IMG/VR virus record: IMGVR_UViG_3300025011_000155
Span: 1 to 29,091 of that record
Direction: 5' to 3' (one strand)
DNA length: 29,091 nt
From: a virus
Below, piece by piece: positions 20,467 to 28,211 of the stretch. Positions within the stretch are counted from its first letter, which is position 1. Each line of letters opens with the position of its first letter. Under the pieces are notes generated by a model. It made no database searches. It had not been told where the DNA came from and saw only the letters and a list, made by a program, of their open reading frames with translations. The position numbers and the translations under genes are program-made.

Positions 20467-21390
20467 ATGAGTATTATTACTACTAGTAATTTTGCAAAAG
20501 ATCTTGTGCCTGGTGTAAAGACTTGGTTCGGACAGAAATATAAAGAGTATCCGATTGAATATTTGGACATTTTTGAAAAAACTAACTCTACAAAGGCTTT
20601 CGAAGAGGAAGCTGGCGTAACTGGTTTTGGTCTTGCGGCTGTAAAGACTGAAGGTGCAGGGATTGCGTATGATGAGCAGGAGCAGGGCTTTGTTAGTCGC
20701 TACACTCATGTAACGTACGGCCTCGGGTTTATTATTACTCGGGAAATGTACGAAGATGGCATTGCAGTAACAGTCGCGCTGCGTCGTGCAAATGCACTTG
20801 CCTTCTCCATCCGGCAGACCAAAGAGATTATTGGCGCGAACGTTCTCAATCGGGCATTTACCTCTACTTATACTATGGGAACTAATAGTGATGGCAAGGA
20901 GCTTTGTGCTACTGATCATCCGAATAAGTCCGGCGGAACTTGGCGTAATGAACTTGCTACTGCCGCAGATCTTAGTGAAGCTGCTCTCGAGCAGGCTTGC
21001 ATTGATATTGCTGCGTTCACAACTGATCGTGGACTTAAGATTGCGATTATGCCCCAGAAGTTGATCATCCCGACTGCTCTTGAGTTTGACGCTATGCGGA
21101 TTCTCGAATCTATTGGACAGTCCGGCACAGCAAATAATGATATCAATGCTATTCGGGCATCGAAGAAGTTTCCACAAGGCATTGCTGTGAATCATTACTT
21201 GACGGATAGTGATGCATGGTTTATTAAGACTAACTGTCCAGACGGCCTGAAGTATATGGAACGTCGGCCGGATGCGTTTGGTACTGAGAATGACTTCGAT
21301 ACTGAGAATGCCAAGTTCAAAGCAACTTTCCGTGGTTCGTTTGGTTGGTCTGATCCGCGAGGTATTTTTGGTTCTCCTGGTGCTGCATAA
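20467..21390 (+). CDS. Major capsid protein, putative
   Basis: At 307 residues, with strong codon regularity, an AAAGGAG ribosome binding site and location after scaffold and cement-like genes, this is the best candidate for the head shell protein. The layout fits an HK97-type fold. An N-terminal arm (NFAKDLVPGVKTWFGQKYKE) precedes an extended loop (QEQGFVSRYTHVTYGLGFII, then TREMYEDGIAV). A long spine-like helix (LRRANALAFSIRQTKEIIGA) and a domain with LIIPTALEFDAMRILES follow. No signal or enzymatic motif is present. Two hairpins follow the stop, as expected for a highly expressed gene. Confidence 0.85.
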   Translation: MSIITTSNFAKDLVPGVKTWFGQKYKEYPIEYLDIFEKTNSTKAFEEEAGVTGFGLAAVKTEGAGIAYDEQEQGFVSRYTHVTYGLGFIITREMYEDGIAVTVALRRANALAFSIRQTKEIIGANVLNRAFTSTYTMGTNSDGKELCATDHPNKSGGTWRNELATAADLSEAALEQACIDIAAFTTDRGLKIAIMPQKLIIPTALEFDAMRILESIGQSGTANNDINAIRASKKFPQGIAVNHYLTDSDAWFIKTNCPDGLKYMERRPDAFGTENDFDTENAKFKATFRGSFGWSDPRGIFGSPGAA

Positions 21391-21393
21391 TAA

Positions 21394-21420
21394 CTTGGTG
21401 TTCATAAGTGAACAGCCAAG
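21394..21420 (+). other. Stem-loop 1 after the major capsid gene
   Basis: CTTGGTGTTCA (21394-21404) pairs with TGAACAGCCAAG (21409-21420), with one bulged base and a TAAG loop. It starts right after the capsid stop codon. There is no T-run. It contains a GTTCA-N4-TGAAC palindrome found twice elsewhere. Confidence 0.55.
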
Positions 21421-21436
21421 ACTAACGCTGGCAACT

Positions 21437-21467
21437 GACCGTTCTTTGTGATGAGCTTAGAACGGTC
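21437..21467 (+). terminator. Stem-loop 2 after the major capsid gene
   Basis: GACCGTTCT (21437-21445) and AGAACGGTC (21459-21467) form a perfect 9-bp stem, followed by TTAATAAA rather than a full T-run. It may be a weak terminator or a stabiliser that limits readthrough from capsid to tail genes. Confidence 0.5.
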
Positions 21468-21547
21468 TTAATAAAGTGGGTAAATGAAAGTTAAAATCTT
21501 TCAGGCAGTTCTTTGAGATAAGAAGAATTGTTCCAGTGGAGGAAATT

Positions 21548-22486
21548 ATGGGTGTAACAAACTTTCCAAACGGCATTACATGTGATACTTCCAGAAATAG
21601 ATCTATGGCAGCTGGATCAACGGTTCCTGCATCTGGACTTGCTGGATACAATCCCGGCTGTACATTCACTAAGACTGATGTAGCTCTTGGACAAGCGGCT
21701 CAATGGATAAATATGGGCACTGCTGCATCGTGCTTGTTTGTTCCTGTTGGTCCTACTTATGGTTATGGGATCAAGTTGGCTGAGGGGCCAGTTACTTCTG
21801 CCGGAGGTGATACTACTGAAGTAATTACCAGAAGTGGACTAATTCTTTCCACTGACATAGCTATTGTTAATCATGAAGTTTCTGATGATAATGATCAGAT
21901 AGTCTCTGCTATAGCTACTGATAGTACAATTACTATTGTAGGTAGTGCAGATCCTAGTACAGCGCATGGATATGATTATGCATTGCTGAGGAATAGATGT
22001 ATTCCTGAGTGGGATATTGTAGCTGCAGGAACTCATACTACGGCTGGCGGTGCTGCTGCTGAGGCTATTACAGTTGCAGGCGTGCTTGCTACTGATATGG
22101 CTTTTGTTAATTATGGTGCAACAAATGATACTGATACTATTAGTGATATAGTTTGTACTGCTAATACTATTACGGTAACTTGTTCTGCTGATCCAAGCAC
22201 TGTTCACAGTCTTCACTATGTTGTTATCAGACCTCGTGGAACGTTCAAGCCAAGTCATTATATTGCATATGCAGGTACTCATACCACTGTTGGTGGTGCA
22301 GCGGCTGAAGCAGTTACTATTTCTGGTGCTCTTGCAACTGATATTCCTATCGTCATTTATAATACTACGAATGATACGGATAGCATTCTCAAGGTAGTGA
22401 TGACTGCTGATACTATGACTGTCACTTGTTCGGCTGATCCAAGTAACGCTCATGCATTCAGTTATATGTTGCTTCGGGCATATTAA
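21548..22486 (+). CDS. Protein with three 70-residue repeats, 312 aa
   Basis: ATG 21548 is preceded by GGAGG at 6 nt; the in-frame GTG at 21536 lies within that site. Residues 79-148, 159-228 and 241-310 are repeats. The last two share GTHTTxGGAAAEAxTxxGxL, then ATD, TNDTD, TVTCSADPS and a final YxxxR. The first copy has diverged. All are predicted beta-rich and Thr/Ala-rich, like an Ig-like or decoration domain. Position after the capsid gene suggests a head fibre or tail structural protein. Confidence 0.75.
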   Translation: MGVTNFPNGITCDTSRNRSMAAGSTVPASGLAGYNPGCTFTKTDVALGQAAQWINMGTAASCLFVPVGPTYGYGIKLAEGPVTSAGGDTTEVITRSGLILSTDIAIVNHEVSDDNDQIVSAIATDSTITIVGSADPSTAHGYDYALLRNRCIPEWDIVAAGTHTTAGGAAAEAITVAGVLATDMAFVNYGATNDTDTISDIVCTANTITVTCSADPSTVHSLHYVVIRPRGTFKPSHYIAYAGTHTTVGGAAAEAVTISGALATDIPIVIYNTTNDTDSILKVVMTADTMTVTCSADPSNAHAFSYMLLRAY

Positions 22487-22491
22487 AAAAG

Positions 22492-22533
22492 AACTTGTAA
22501 TAATAAGGGAAACTTTATTATTACAGGTTTTGT
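22492..22533 (+). terminator. AT-rich hairpin terminator after the repeat protein
   Basis: AACTTGTAATAATAA (22492-22506) pairs with TTATTATTACAGGTT (22515-22529), with one G-T wobble and an 8-nt loop, followed by TTTGTGTT. It is a plausible rho-independent terminator before 22581. Confidence 0.6.
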
Positions 22534-22580
22534 GTTAATATAAACTTTCATATCATAACGATTAACATATAGGAGATATT

Positions 22581-22889
22581 ATGAGGGCAAAAACATTAAT
22601 AGCATCGACAACTGCTGCTGCAAATAAGATTTTAATTATTGATAACTTGAATCTTAATGGATCAGTTTCTATCATAGGACTTGTTACTACTGAATCTGTT
22701 GCTATTGAAATTCCTAAGGTAGAAAGTCCTGCCGTGGATACTGATACTGATTGGACTCCGCTTGTCTATGATGGTATTACGTATGTTTTAGATGTTAATA
22801 ATAATCGAAGAAGTATTCCTTTTCGTGGAACATATAGAATAGCTAAACCTGAAAGTATTGGCAATGCCTTTGGAATAGGGTTTGAATAA
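22581..22889 (+). CDS. Hypothetical structural protein, 102 aa
   Basis: ATG 22581 follows ATAGGAGATATT. The protein begins MRAKTLIASTTAAANKILII and alternates hydrophobic strands with Thr/Val-rich turns (GSVSIIGLVTTESVAIEIPK), giving a small beta-sandwich impression. Its stop overlaps the start of the tail fibre gene (TAATG). It may be a connector or fibre-associated protein. No family is recognised. Confidence 0.65.
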   Translation: MRAKTLIASTTAAANKILIIDNLNLNGSVSIIGLVTTESVAIEIPKVESPAVDTDTDWTPLVYDGITYVLDVNNNRRSIPFRGTYRIAKPESIGNAFGIGFE

Positions 22890-25240
22890 TGTTTAGTTCA
22901 CCTCTTGTAGGGCCATTTAATAATTCTGTGATTGGAATGAATCGGTATGGTGGTCTCATGCCGGACGTTGCAAATTTGCTTGCTTGGTATAAAGGAAATA
23001 TTGCGGATGGTAAGTTAGTTGCTTACTATCCGTATGCTAATCACACCACCCAGCAAGTAAAGAGTTCAGGCTTCTCCGGCGCAGCAGGAGATTACCCAGT
23101 GCCCGGCCTGCTCACCACCGACACCATCACCTTCAGCGGCCCGACTGGTCCCAGTTGCACGGTCAACGGCATCTTGAGCTTTCCAGCCGATCCAAATTGC
23201 TGGGACATCTGGGTGCATCGTGAGAGCGAGGACTGGGCGTACTGGCCGGGGATTAATGTTGGCCCTCCTGTTAAAGATCCTCCGATAACCACATGGACGG
23301 AGCTTGATGCCAGCGGTAATGGCCATCACCTGATCGGAATCATGGGTACGACGATTACTGAGCGGTTGGATGGCAGCGGGACGAACTACGCCAATGAGGT
23401 TGGGTTCTCGGTTGCAGATGGGTCACAGTATCTGGATGATGCTGGGGGGGATGTTATCGGGGCGGGGTGGAGAATACCTGCGCTGGTTGATGGCTCTGGG
23501 TGTGCTGCCTATATTCCAGTCCTGGGTGATTTCAAATTTGCTGAATATTTGCTGAATGAAGGATCAGGACAGACAGTAGTCAACCAAGTTTCTCCAACGA
23601 TTGACGGAATAGCCGACATGGTTCCGTATATGGAGCCAATTACTACTCTGTTCACATCCAACATCAATGCTACCCTGACGGCAAATTTCTCAGAAGACAA
23701 GCCAACGGGAATAAATACTACCGACCTATCCTCAAGGGTAATCTTTGTTGACGGAACATCGCGCATAGACATCGGTAGTAGCAAGGCAAGGTGTCCATCG
23801 GCAGGAACATATACAATATCATTGTATGTAAAATCAAACACCGGGGCACCTCAAAGTTTTCGTTTTGTTGTCGGAGGCCCTGGATTGGGCTTCCCAACAT
23901 CCCCTGATATAACAGTTACTGACTGGGAACTGGCAACATTCACTTTTTCTTTGCTGGCTGTTGGTGATCTATCCGCGCTGAGGCTGATTACAAATGCGGC
24001 AGGAGAGAGCGCAGACCTATTATTTTTCCGTAGGCCAATGCTTGTCGCCGGAGTAGTTGCAGCGACTTATGAAGCAAACGACTATAAGATGGTCCTCGGC
24101 AATGCTTACGGTGCATCTGTTGTCCCGGCATGGAATAACTACGGGGTAAATTGCCAAGGGAATAAATTTTATTTATCTTCGTACTCTGACACGCCTAAGA
24201 CTTTGGCCGCGTTCACAGCCTATTTTGTGGTGCGTAAAACCGGAGTTGAGTATCTGGCAAACTGGGGGGCGATTTGCGAGGATACCGCGTTCTCAGGTCA
24301 GATCCCATTGTTCTATTTACTTACAAGGGAAAAGGCGCTTGAAGGAAAATTCTCAACGAAGACCTTCCGGTGCGACAACGAGATATCTGTGTATGACGGA
24401 AATTTCCACGTTGTCGGGTTTAAATACGATGGGACATATTTGTATGTATTCACAGACGGAGTGGTTTACAGGAGCACGGCAGCGGCGGACCTAACGGTAA
24501 CACTTAAAGCGCTGTACCTTTCGGTGCATATCGCTGCTACGTACTGGCCAGGGGATTTTTCTTATGCTGCATTTTATCGGATAGCGCATAGTCAGCAGGA
24601 TATTATAACGATGACCGAGCAGATCGGAACGGCCATGTCTGCAAGGTCGATAACCACAGGGATAAAACCTGCCCTATGCTCTGAGGGTGACTCGATAACA
24701 GCTAAAATTTCCGCTCCTGGAGGAGGCTATGTAACACTGGCTTATCTTGACGGATATTCCACAGCAGTCAACCAGACAAACATATCGACAGGCGGCAGTC
24801 ATATAACGACCCTTGAAACACGCGCTGGCGTGACTGATGCCTTCTTTTCCGCGAGGGAAAATTACAACAACATCCTCACTATATTAATCGGGGCGAATGA
24901 CCTTAATTTATTGGGACTGACAGAGTGGTGGAGCCAATTGACTTCATACATGCAAGATCGAAAGACGGCTATGAGCAACTTAAAAATAGTCGTCTGCACC
25001 TTAACCCCTCAGCAGAACGCTGCATATAATGTCAACCGCGCAGCAGCTAACACCCTCATCCGAAATAGTGTTGGAGGTGGACTGATTCACTCAGTGTGTG
25101 ATTTTGCAGCAGATCCTGTAATGGGACCAGATGCAGCAGCCTACGATGTATCCCTGTACGCAGATGGATTGCATCCAACCTTACTCGGACAACAGACATT
25201 GATGCCGACATACAAAGCGGCAATTGAGGCATTGTTATGA
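22889..25240 (+). CDS. Tail fibre/spike with C-terminal SGNH (GDSL) hydrolase, 783 aa
   Basis: This is a receptor-binding or glycan-deacetylating tail protein. The N-terminal 50 residues (MFSSPLVGPFNNSVIGMNRY) carry host-like AT-rich codons. From about residue 52 the DNA becomes clearly GC-richer. The middle looks like carbohydrate-binding beta-sandwiches, for example GTYTISLYVKSNTGAPQSFR, and a LamG-like segment (GNFHVVGFKYDGTYLYVFTD). The last 189 residues are an SGNH hydrolase with GDSI (S602), GAND (N670) and DGLHPT (D759, H762), the catalytic triad and oxyanion residues. Such enzymes de-O-acetylate surface polysaccharides. The stop overlaps the next start. Confidence 0.85.
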   Translation: MFSSPLVGPFNNSVIGMNRYGGLMPDVANLLAWYKGNIADGKLVAYYPYANHTTQQVKSSGFSGAAGDYPVPGLLTTDTITFSGPTGPSCTVNGILSFPADPNCWDIWVHRESEDWAYWPGINVGPPVKDPPITTWTELDASGNGHHLIGIMGTTITERLDGSGTNYANEVGFSVADGSQYLDDAGGDVIGAGWRIPALVDGSGCAAYIPVLGDFKFAEYLLNEGSGQTVVNQVSPTIDGIADMVPYMEPITTLFTSNINATLTANFSEDKPTGINTTDLSSRVIFVDGTSRIDIGSSKARCPSAGTYTISLYVKSNTGAPQSFRFVVGGPGLGFPTSPDITVTDWELATFTFSLLAVGDLSALRLITNAAGESADLLFFRRPMLVAGVVAATYEANDYKMVLGNAYGASVVPAWNNYGVNCQGNKFYLSSYSDTPKTLAAFTAYFVVRKTGVEYLANWGAICEDTAFSGQIPLFYLLTREKALEGKFSTKTFRCDNEISVYDGNFHVVGFKYDGTYLYVFTDGVVYRSTAAADLTVTLKALYLSVHIAATYWPGDFSYAAFYRIAHSQQDIITMTEQIGTAMSARSITTGIKPALCSEGDSITAKISAPGGGYVTLAYLDGYSTAVNQTNISTGGSHITTLETRAGVTDAFFSARENYNNILTILIGANDLNLLGLTEWWSQLTSYMQDRKTAMSNLKIVVCTLTPQQNAAYNVNRAAANTLIRNSVGGGLIHSVCDFAADPVMGPDAAAYDVSLYADGLHPTLLGQQTLMPTYKAAIEALL

Positions 25241-25500
25241 TTAGAGCACCCCTGCAACATATCGGCCCACTCGGCATAGACGGCCCCTTCGACGGCACAG
25301 TCTTCCCGACCGGCAACTTCCAGGCCCCACTCGGCGCAGACTTCCAGCTCATCCCCGAGTTCACCAACAACGCCTCGGTCAATCTGGCTACGCTGGTGCC
25401 GACAGCGAAGATACGGGTCGGGCCACGCGGGATGATTGTTCGATCAGTGGACGGAAGCGCTGAGGGACAGGCCAGAGATGATCGGGTGGTGGGGGCATGA
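25237..25500 (+). CDS. Hypothetical protein, 87 aa
   Basis: ATG 25237 overlaps the tail fibre stop (ATGA), implying translational coupling. The protein MIRAPLQHIGPLGIDGPFDG, then FPTGNFQAPLGADFQLIPEF, is rich in Gly/Pro. It is encoded in the GC-rich segment, so it was probably acquired together with the fibre. It may be a fibre chaperone or tip protein. No family is recognised. Confidence 0.65.
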   Translation: MIRAPLQHIGPLGIDGPFDGTVFPTGNFQAPLGADFQLIPEFTNNASVNLATLVPTAKIRVGPRGMIVRSVDGSAEGQARDDRVVGA

Positions 25501-25637
25501 TCTGGCTGCTGCCTGAATGGCTGGGCAGGCGGTTTGATCTGTGCATCCGGGACCGGCCGAATATCTGGCAACCGACTGTTGTGGATGGGGTTGAAGTTCC
25601 TAATATCTGGAAATGTAGTGAGGAGAAAACGATATGA
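25497..25637 (+). CDS. Small hypothetical protein, 46 aa
   Basis: The frame ATG 25497 to TGA 25637 overlaps both neighbours by ATGA junctions and fills the gap between them exactly. The product MIWLLPEWLGRRFDLCIRDR continues with PNIWQPTVVDGVEVPNIWKC. It has two NIW motifs and many Trp. The overlaps support a real gene. The function is unknown. Confidence 0.55.
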   Translation: MIWLLPEWLGRRFDLCIRDRPNIWQPTVVDGVEVPNIWKCSEEKTI

Positions 25638-25972
25638 AGAAATTCCTACTTATTTTGTTGTTTGTTCTGATCCCTTTTTCAATCTCTGCTGCTCCTGGAT
25701 GGCAGCGCAATCTGACTGTTGAGTGGGAGTATGTTCCTCCTGCCGATATGTCGCACACTGGATTTAAGCTCTACCAAGATGGATCAGCGGTATGTACATG
25801 GGCTACAGCTATTGTCAGGATTGGTTCATGTGATGTGGTGTTGGTGAATAAGTCTACATCATTCACTCTGACGGCTACCTTCGCAGATGGTGGAGAGTCT
25901 CCACACTCAGCGCCTTATGTGCTGAATGACTGGGGTCCGAAACCGACGATTATTAAGGTTACGCCGAAGTGA
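25634..25972 (+). CDS. Secreted fibronectin-type-III-like protein, 112 aa
   Basis: The N-terminus MKKFLLILLFVLIPFSISAA is a clear cleavable signal peptide with likely cleavage after SAA. The mature part contains LTVEWEYVPPADMSHTGFKL, then CTWATAIVRIGSCDVVLVNK and SFTLTATFADGGESPHSAPY, the beta-strand pattern of a fibronectin type III domain. Two cysteines may form a disulfide in the periplasm or outside the cell. A phage-encoded secreted domain of this kind could act on host surfaces or belong to a lysis module. The start overlaps the previous stop. Confidence 0.75.
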   Translation: MKKFLLILLFVLIPFSISAAPGWQRNLTVEWEYVPPADMSHTGFKLYQDGSAVCTWATAIVRIGSCDVVLVNKSTSFTLTATFADGGESPHSAPYVLNDWGPKPTIIKVTPK

Positions 25973-26346
25973 CCTTCGCTGAGAAAGTCATATCAGGCAT
26001 CCTTTGGAGTATTGCTATCCTGCTCGTTATCTCGCAACTCCTTGGGTGCGCACCACTGCCTGGAGGAAAGTTATTCCCAGGACTCACACATGAGACACAG
26101 TTACAGAATATTCCAGATTTGAAAATCCATAAGCTACCATTGCCAATGTCTGCAGCAGTTTGTCAGTGGGTGATGTTCAAGGAGCGGCCTATCTTTTCAC
26201 TTATCTTTCTTGGTGGAATATGGGCCTGTGCTGATGTTAGACCGGACGGCAAGGGTGGCGTTCAATCCTGCGAAGTTTGGTCACCAGAGTTTTTGTTGAA
26301 GCACGAGCTTGAGCATTGCAAGGGATGGGCGGATAAATGGTATTAA
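25969..26346 (+). CDS. Putative lipoprotein with HELEH zinc-peptidase motif, 125 aa
   Basis: The GTG start at 25969 overlaps the previous stop (GTGA). The N-terminus has a signal helix (ISGILWSIAILLVISQ) and a lipobox LLGC (C27), so the protein is likely lipid-anchored. At the C-terminus, residues 112-116 read HELEH, followed by CKGW, the zinc-binding core of small metallopeptidases of the HExxHCxG type. The third ligand is not obvious and the chain ends nine residues later. It could be a cell-wall or exported-protein protease, or a catalytically inactive relic. Confidence 0.65.
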   Translation: MTFAEKVISGILWSIAILLVISQLLGCAPLPGGKLFPGLTHETQLQNIPDLKIHKLPLPMSAAVCQWVMFKERPIFSLIFLGGIWACADVRPDGKGGVQSCEVWSPEFLLKHELEHCKGWADKWY

Positions 26347-26371
26347 AAACCAACTTAATATGGGGGAAGAG

Positions 26372-26848
26372 ATGAAGAGATTTCTAGGAGTAGCCTTGAC
26401 CGTTGGCTTGCTGACAAGTTGCACCATAAAGACAGCCGATTATACTATCAATCAGGGCGTTCCTTCTACTTGTGTCCCACAGGTAGCCGGTCAGTATGGA
26501 GTAAGTCCCGGACAGAGTGGAGCCGGTTCAACAAATTCTGGTGGTGCAGGAAACACGGTCATCATCATCGAGGACTCTAAGCAGGACTCCAATGCTGACA
26601 GTGCACTTGGGGCCTACGGCGGGACAGCTGCAACTGGTGCGATCAAGGACGCGATCAGCAAATTTACGACTGATATGAGCAAAAAGGATTCTGAAAATCC
26701 CCAGACAACCACTACTACTACGACGACTCAAATCAAGGAAGAAGTCAAACCTGTAGAAGTCAAACCTGTAGAAGAAGTTACCGAACCTGAAGGGCTTGAA
26801 AATAAAAAACCTATTCCAGGGCAAGGTGAGTTTGAGGAGATTCCATAA
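26372..26848 (+). CDS. Putative lipoprotein with low-complexity tail, 158 aa
   Basis: The start at ATG 26372 (MKRFLGVALTVGLLTSCTIK) is preferred because GGGGGAAGAG precedes it and it gives a proper signal peptide with lipobox LTSC (C17). The middle is Gly/Ser-rich. The tail has a run of eight Thr followed by acidic/Pro repeats (VKPVEVKPVEEVTEPEG), probably an extended linker spanning the periplasm. This layout resembles Rz1/spanin-type lipoproteins, though no partner is identified. The stop overlaps the next start. Confidence 0.6.
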   Translation: MKRFLGVALTVGLLTSCTIKTADYTINQGVPSTCVPQVAGQYGVSPGQSGAGSTNSGGAGNTVIIIEDSKQDSNADSALGAYGGTAATGAIKDAISKFTTDMSKKDSENPQTTTTTTTTQIKEEVKPVEVKPVEEVTEPEGLENKKPIPGQGEFEEIP

Positions 26849-27531
26849 TGCCTACCTGTCCGAAGTGCAATCACACATGGTCTGACGTTCCAAGTCCTGA
26901 TATCAAGCCATTTCCCTACAAGGTGACATGGGAGAACGACAGCGATCAGGGCAACGGTGCAGCTTGCATTTTGTTTCGCACCCTGAAAGATTCAGATGTT
27001 ACATCTGTTACGGTCAATAATGAATCGGCTCGGAAAGGTAAGCCATATAAGGGTTGTCCGGTATTTCTGATGAGTAAGCCTGGAGATCAGTATGAACGTC
27101 CATTAGTCATGGTGATCGTAATGGCAAATGGTCAGAAATATTCTTTCGTAGCTGGAGCCTCAGGAGAAACACCATCAGGACCTATACCAACTGGCGAATA
27201 CGAGCACAAGGCGACCTATACCAGTTACGGGGTTCGCAATCAGGGTCGGCAGGCATGGCGAATTCCAAAGAGCGGCAAAGATTTAGGACCAGGTCCGATC
27301 AAGTTTGTTTTTACTTCTGGGAAAACCTTCAGCGTCAAGAACCCCTTGAAAAATTGCCGCGACCAAGAGAATTGTAGTCGAAACTCGAAAGCATCTATGT
27401 ATGGTTTTGTTTATAAGCCTGGCATTGGGGCAAATGGAGATGGTGATGATAATACAGGAACCTCACATGGAGGTATTTATCTACATGCTCCATTTGGAGA
27501 CAGCAGCAAGACTGTAACGATGTATTGGTAG
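26848..27531 (+). CDS. Possible peptidoglycan-acting protein, L,D-transpeptidase-like, 227 aa
   Basis: The protein starts with MPTCPKCNHTWSDVPSPDIK, a CxxC knuckle. It then contains GPIPTGEYEHKATYTSYGVR, later QAWRIPKSGKDLGPGPIKFV and near the end GTSHGGIYLHAPFGDS. The order of GxIPTGxY, a strand, and SHG-x-IxLH recalls YkuD/DUF2778-type L,D-transpeptidase-like proteins, where the second motif is SHGC. Here Gly replaces the catalytic Cys, so it would be inactive or use other chemistry. There is no signal peptide. It lies in the envelope-gene cluster and may be a lysis or host-wall protein. This assignment is tentative. Confidence 0.5.
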   Translation: MPTCPKCNHTWSDVPSPDIKPFPYKVTWENDSDQGNGAACILFRTLKDSDVTSVTVNNESARKGKPYKGCPVFLMSKPGDQYERPLVMVIVMANGQKYSFVAGASGETPSGPIPTGEYEHKATYTSYGVRNQGRQAWRIPKSGKDLGPGPIKFVFTSGKTFSVKNPLKNCRDQENCSRNSKASMYGFVYKPGIGANGDGDDNTGTSHGGIYLHAPFGDSSKTVTMYW

Positions 27532-27570
27532 TTTGTGCCTAAGATTTACCTTTACTTTCTGGAGGGAGAG

Positions 27571-27759
27571 ATGAGGGTGATTGCGGAAGACAGTTTGCAG
27601 TTGTTCAAGAAAAATGACGAAGGTTTGCATTTTGTCAAGGATCGGTACTGCAAGGAACCTGGACCATGTTTCTCATTCGATGATCATGGTAGAGCCGGTA
27701 TAAGTTGTGAATGCTTTCGTTATCAACCAACAGGTGTAAAGATATGTATCAAATTATAA
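27571..27759 (+). CDS. Small cysteine-rich protein, 62 aa
   Basis: ATG 27571 follows GGAGGGAG at 5 nt and is preferred over a GTG at 27535 that lacks a site. The product has Cys at YCKEPGPCF, then SCECFRYQPTGVKICIKL, so there are six cysteines in the second half. They suggest disulfides or a metal site. It overlaps the start of the nuclease gene. It has no clear signal peptide and no recognised family. Confidence 0.55.
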   Translation: MRVIAEDSLQLFKKNDEGLHFVKDRYCKEPGPCFSFDDHGRAGISCECFRYQPTGVKICIKL

Positions 27760-28211
27760 TACTTTTTATTCTACTTGCTGTTTCAACTGCTCATGCCAAG
27801 CCTGCGACGGTCGTTAGTGTCATTGATGGTGATACAATTAAAGTTGTTGATGAGACTGGCCTAACAACTGTTCGGCTTTATGGTATTGATTCTCCTGAAA
27901 AGAAACAAGCCTTTGGTCTTGCAGCCAAGGATTTTGTTGAGGTCATGATCAAGGGTAAGGTTGTTGCTGTTACTCCTGTTGATGTTAAGCATTATGATCG
28001 TTATGGACGAACAGTTGCAGTTGTTATGCTCGGAACGCAATGTGTACAGGAGCAGCTTTTGCTTGCTGGTTATGCTTGGGTTTATCCACAATATTGTAAG
28101 AAGTCATTTTGTCAAGCATGGGAAAAGCTTCAAGGTATTTCTGCTGGCAATCGTGTTGGGCTGTGGTCTGGTCCTGCTCCGGTGCAGCCTTGGATATGGA
28201 GGAAGAAATGA
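27744..28211 (+). CDS. Secreted thermonuclease-like nuclease (SNase family), 155 aa
   Basis: This is a staphylococcal-nuclease-fold enzyme that cleaves DNA and RNA with Ca2+. The start at ATG 27744 gives a signal peptide MYQIIILFILLAVSTAHA with likely cleavage after AHA. The active-site spacing matches the family: D30 in VIDGDT, R44 and D49 in VRLYGID, E52 in SPE (the same distances as D21/R35/D40/E43) and R89 in DRYGR. The C-terminus has cysteine pairs. It probably degrades nucleic acid outside the cytoplasm. It overlaps both neighbours and sits beside membrane genes. Confidence 0.9.
   Translation: MYQIIILFILLAVSTAHAKPATVVSVIDGDTIKVVDETGLTTVRLYGIDSPEKKQAFGLAAKDFVEVMIKGKVVAVTPVDVKHYDRYGRTVAVVMLGTQCVQEQLLLAGYAWVYPQYCKKSFCQAWEKLQGISAGNRVGLWSGPAPVQPWIWRKK

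Noticed and set aside
20440-21405. Long antisense open frame (321 codons) across the major capsid gene
   Set aside because: It is a mirror of regular codon usage in the strongly supported capsid gene; no ribosome binding site and unlikely composition (Ser/Arg/Ile/Cys).
21839-22453. Antisense open frame (204 codons) across the repeat protein
   Set aside because: Ser/Asn/Ile/Cys-rich complement of the Thr/Ala/Asp-rich repeats; no start signals.
25056-25571. Antisense open frame (171 codons) in the GC-rich segment
   Set aside because: GC-rich DNA yields long frames by chance. The plus-strand genes here are linked by ATGA overlaps, which is better evidence.
28082-28090. Exact DnaA box TTATCCACA
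   Set aside because: A single copy inside the nuclease coding sequence, with no cluster or AT-rich neighbour; expected by chance.
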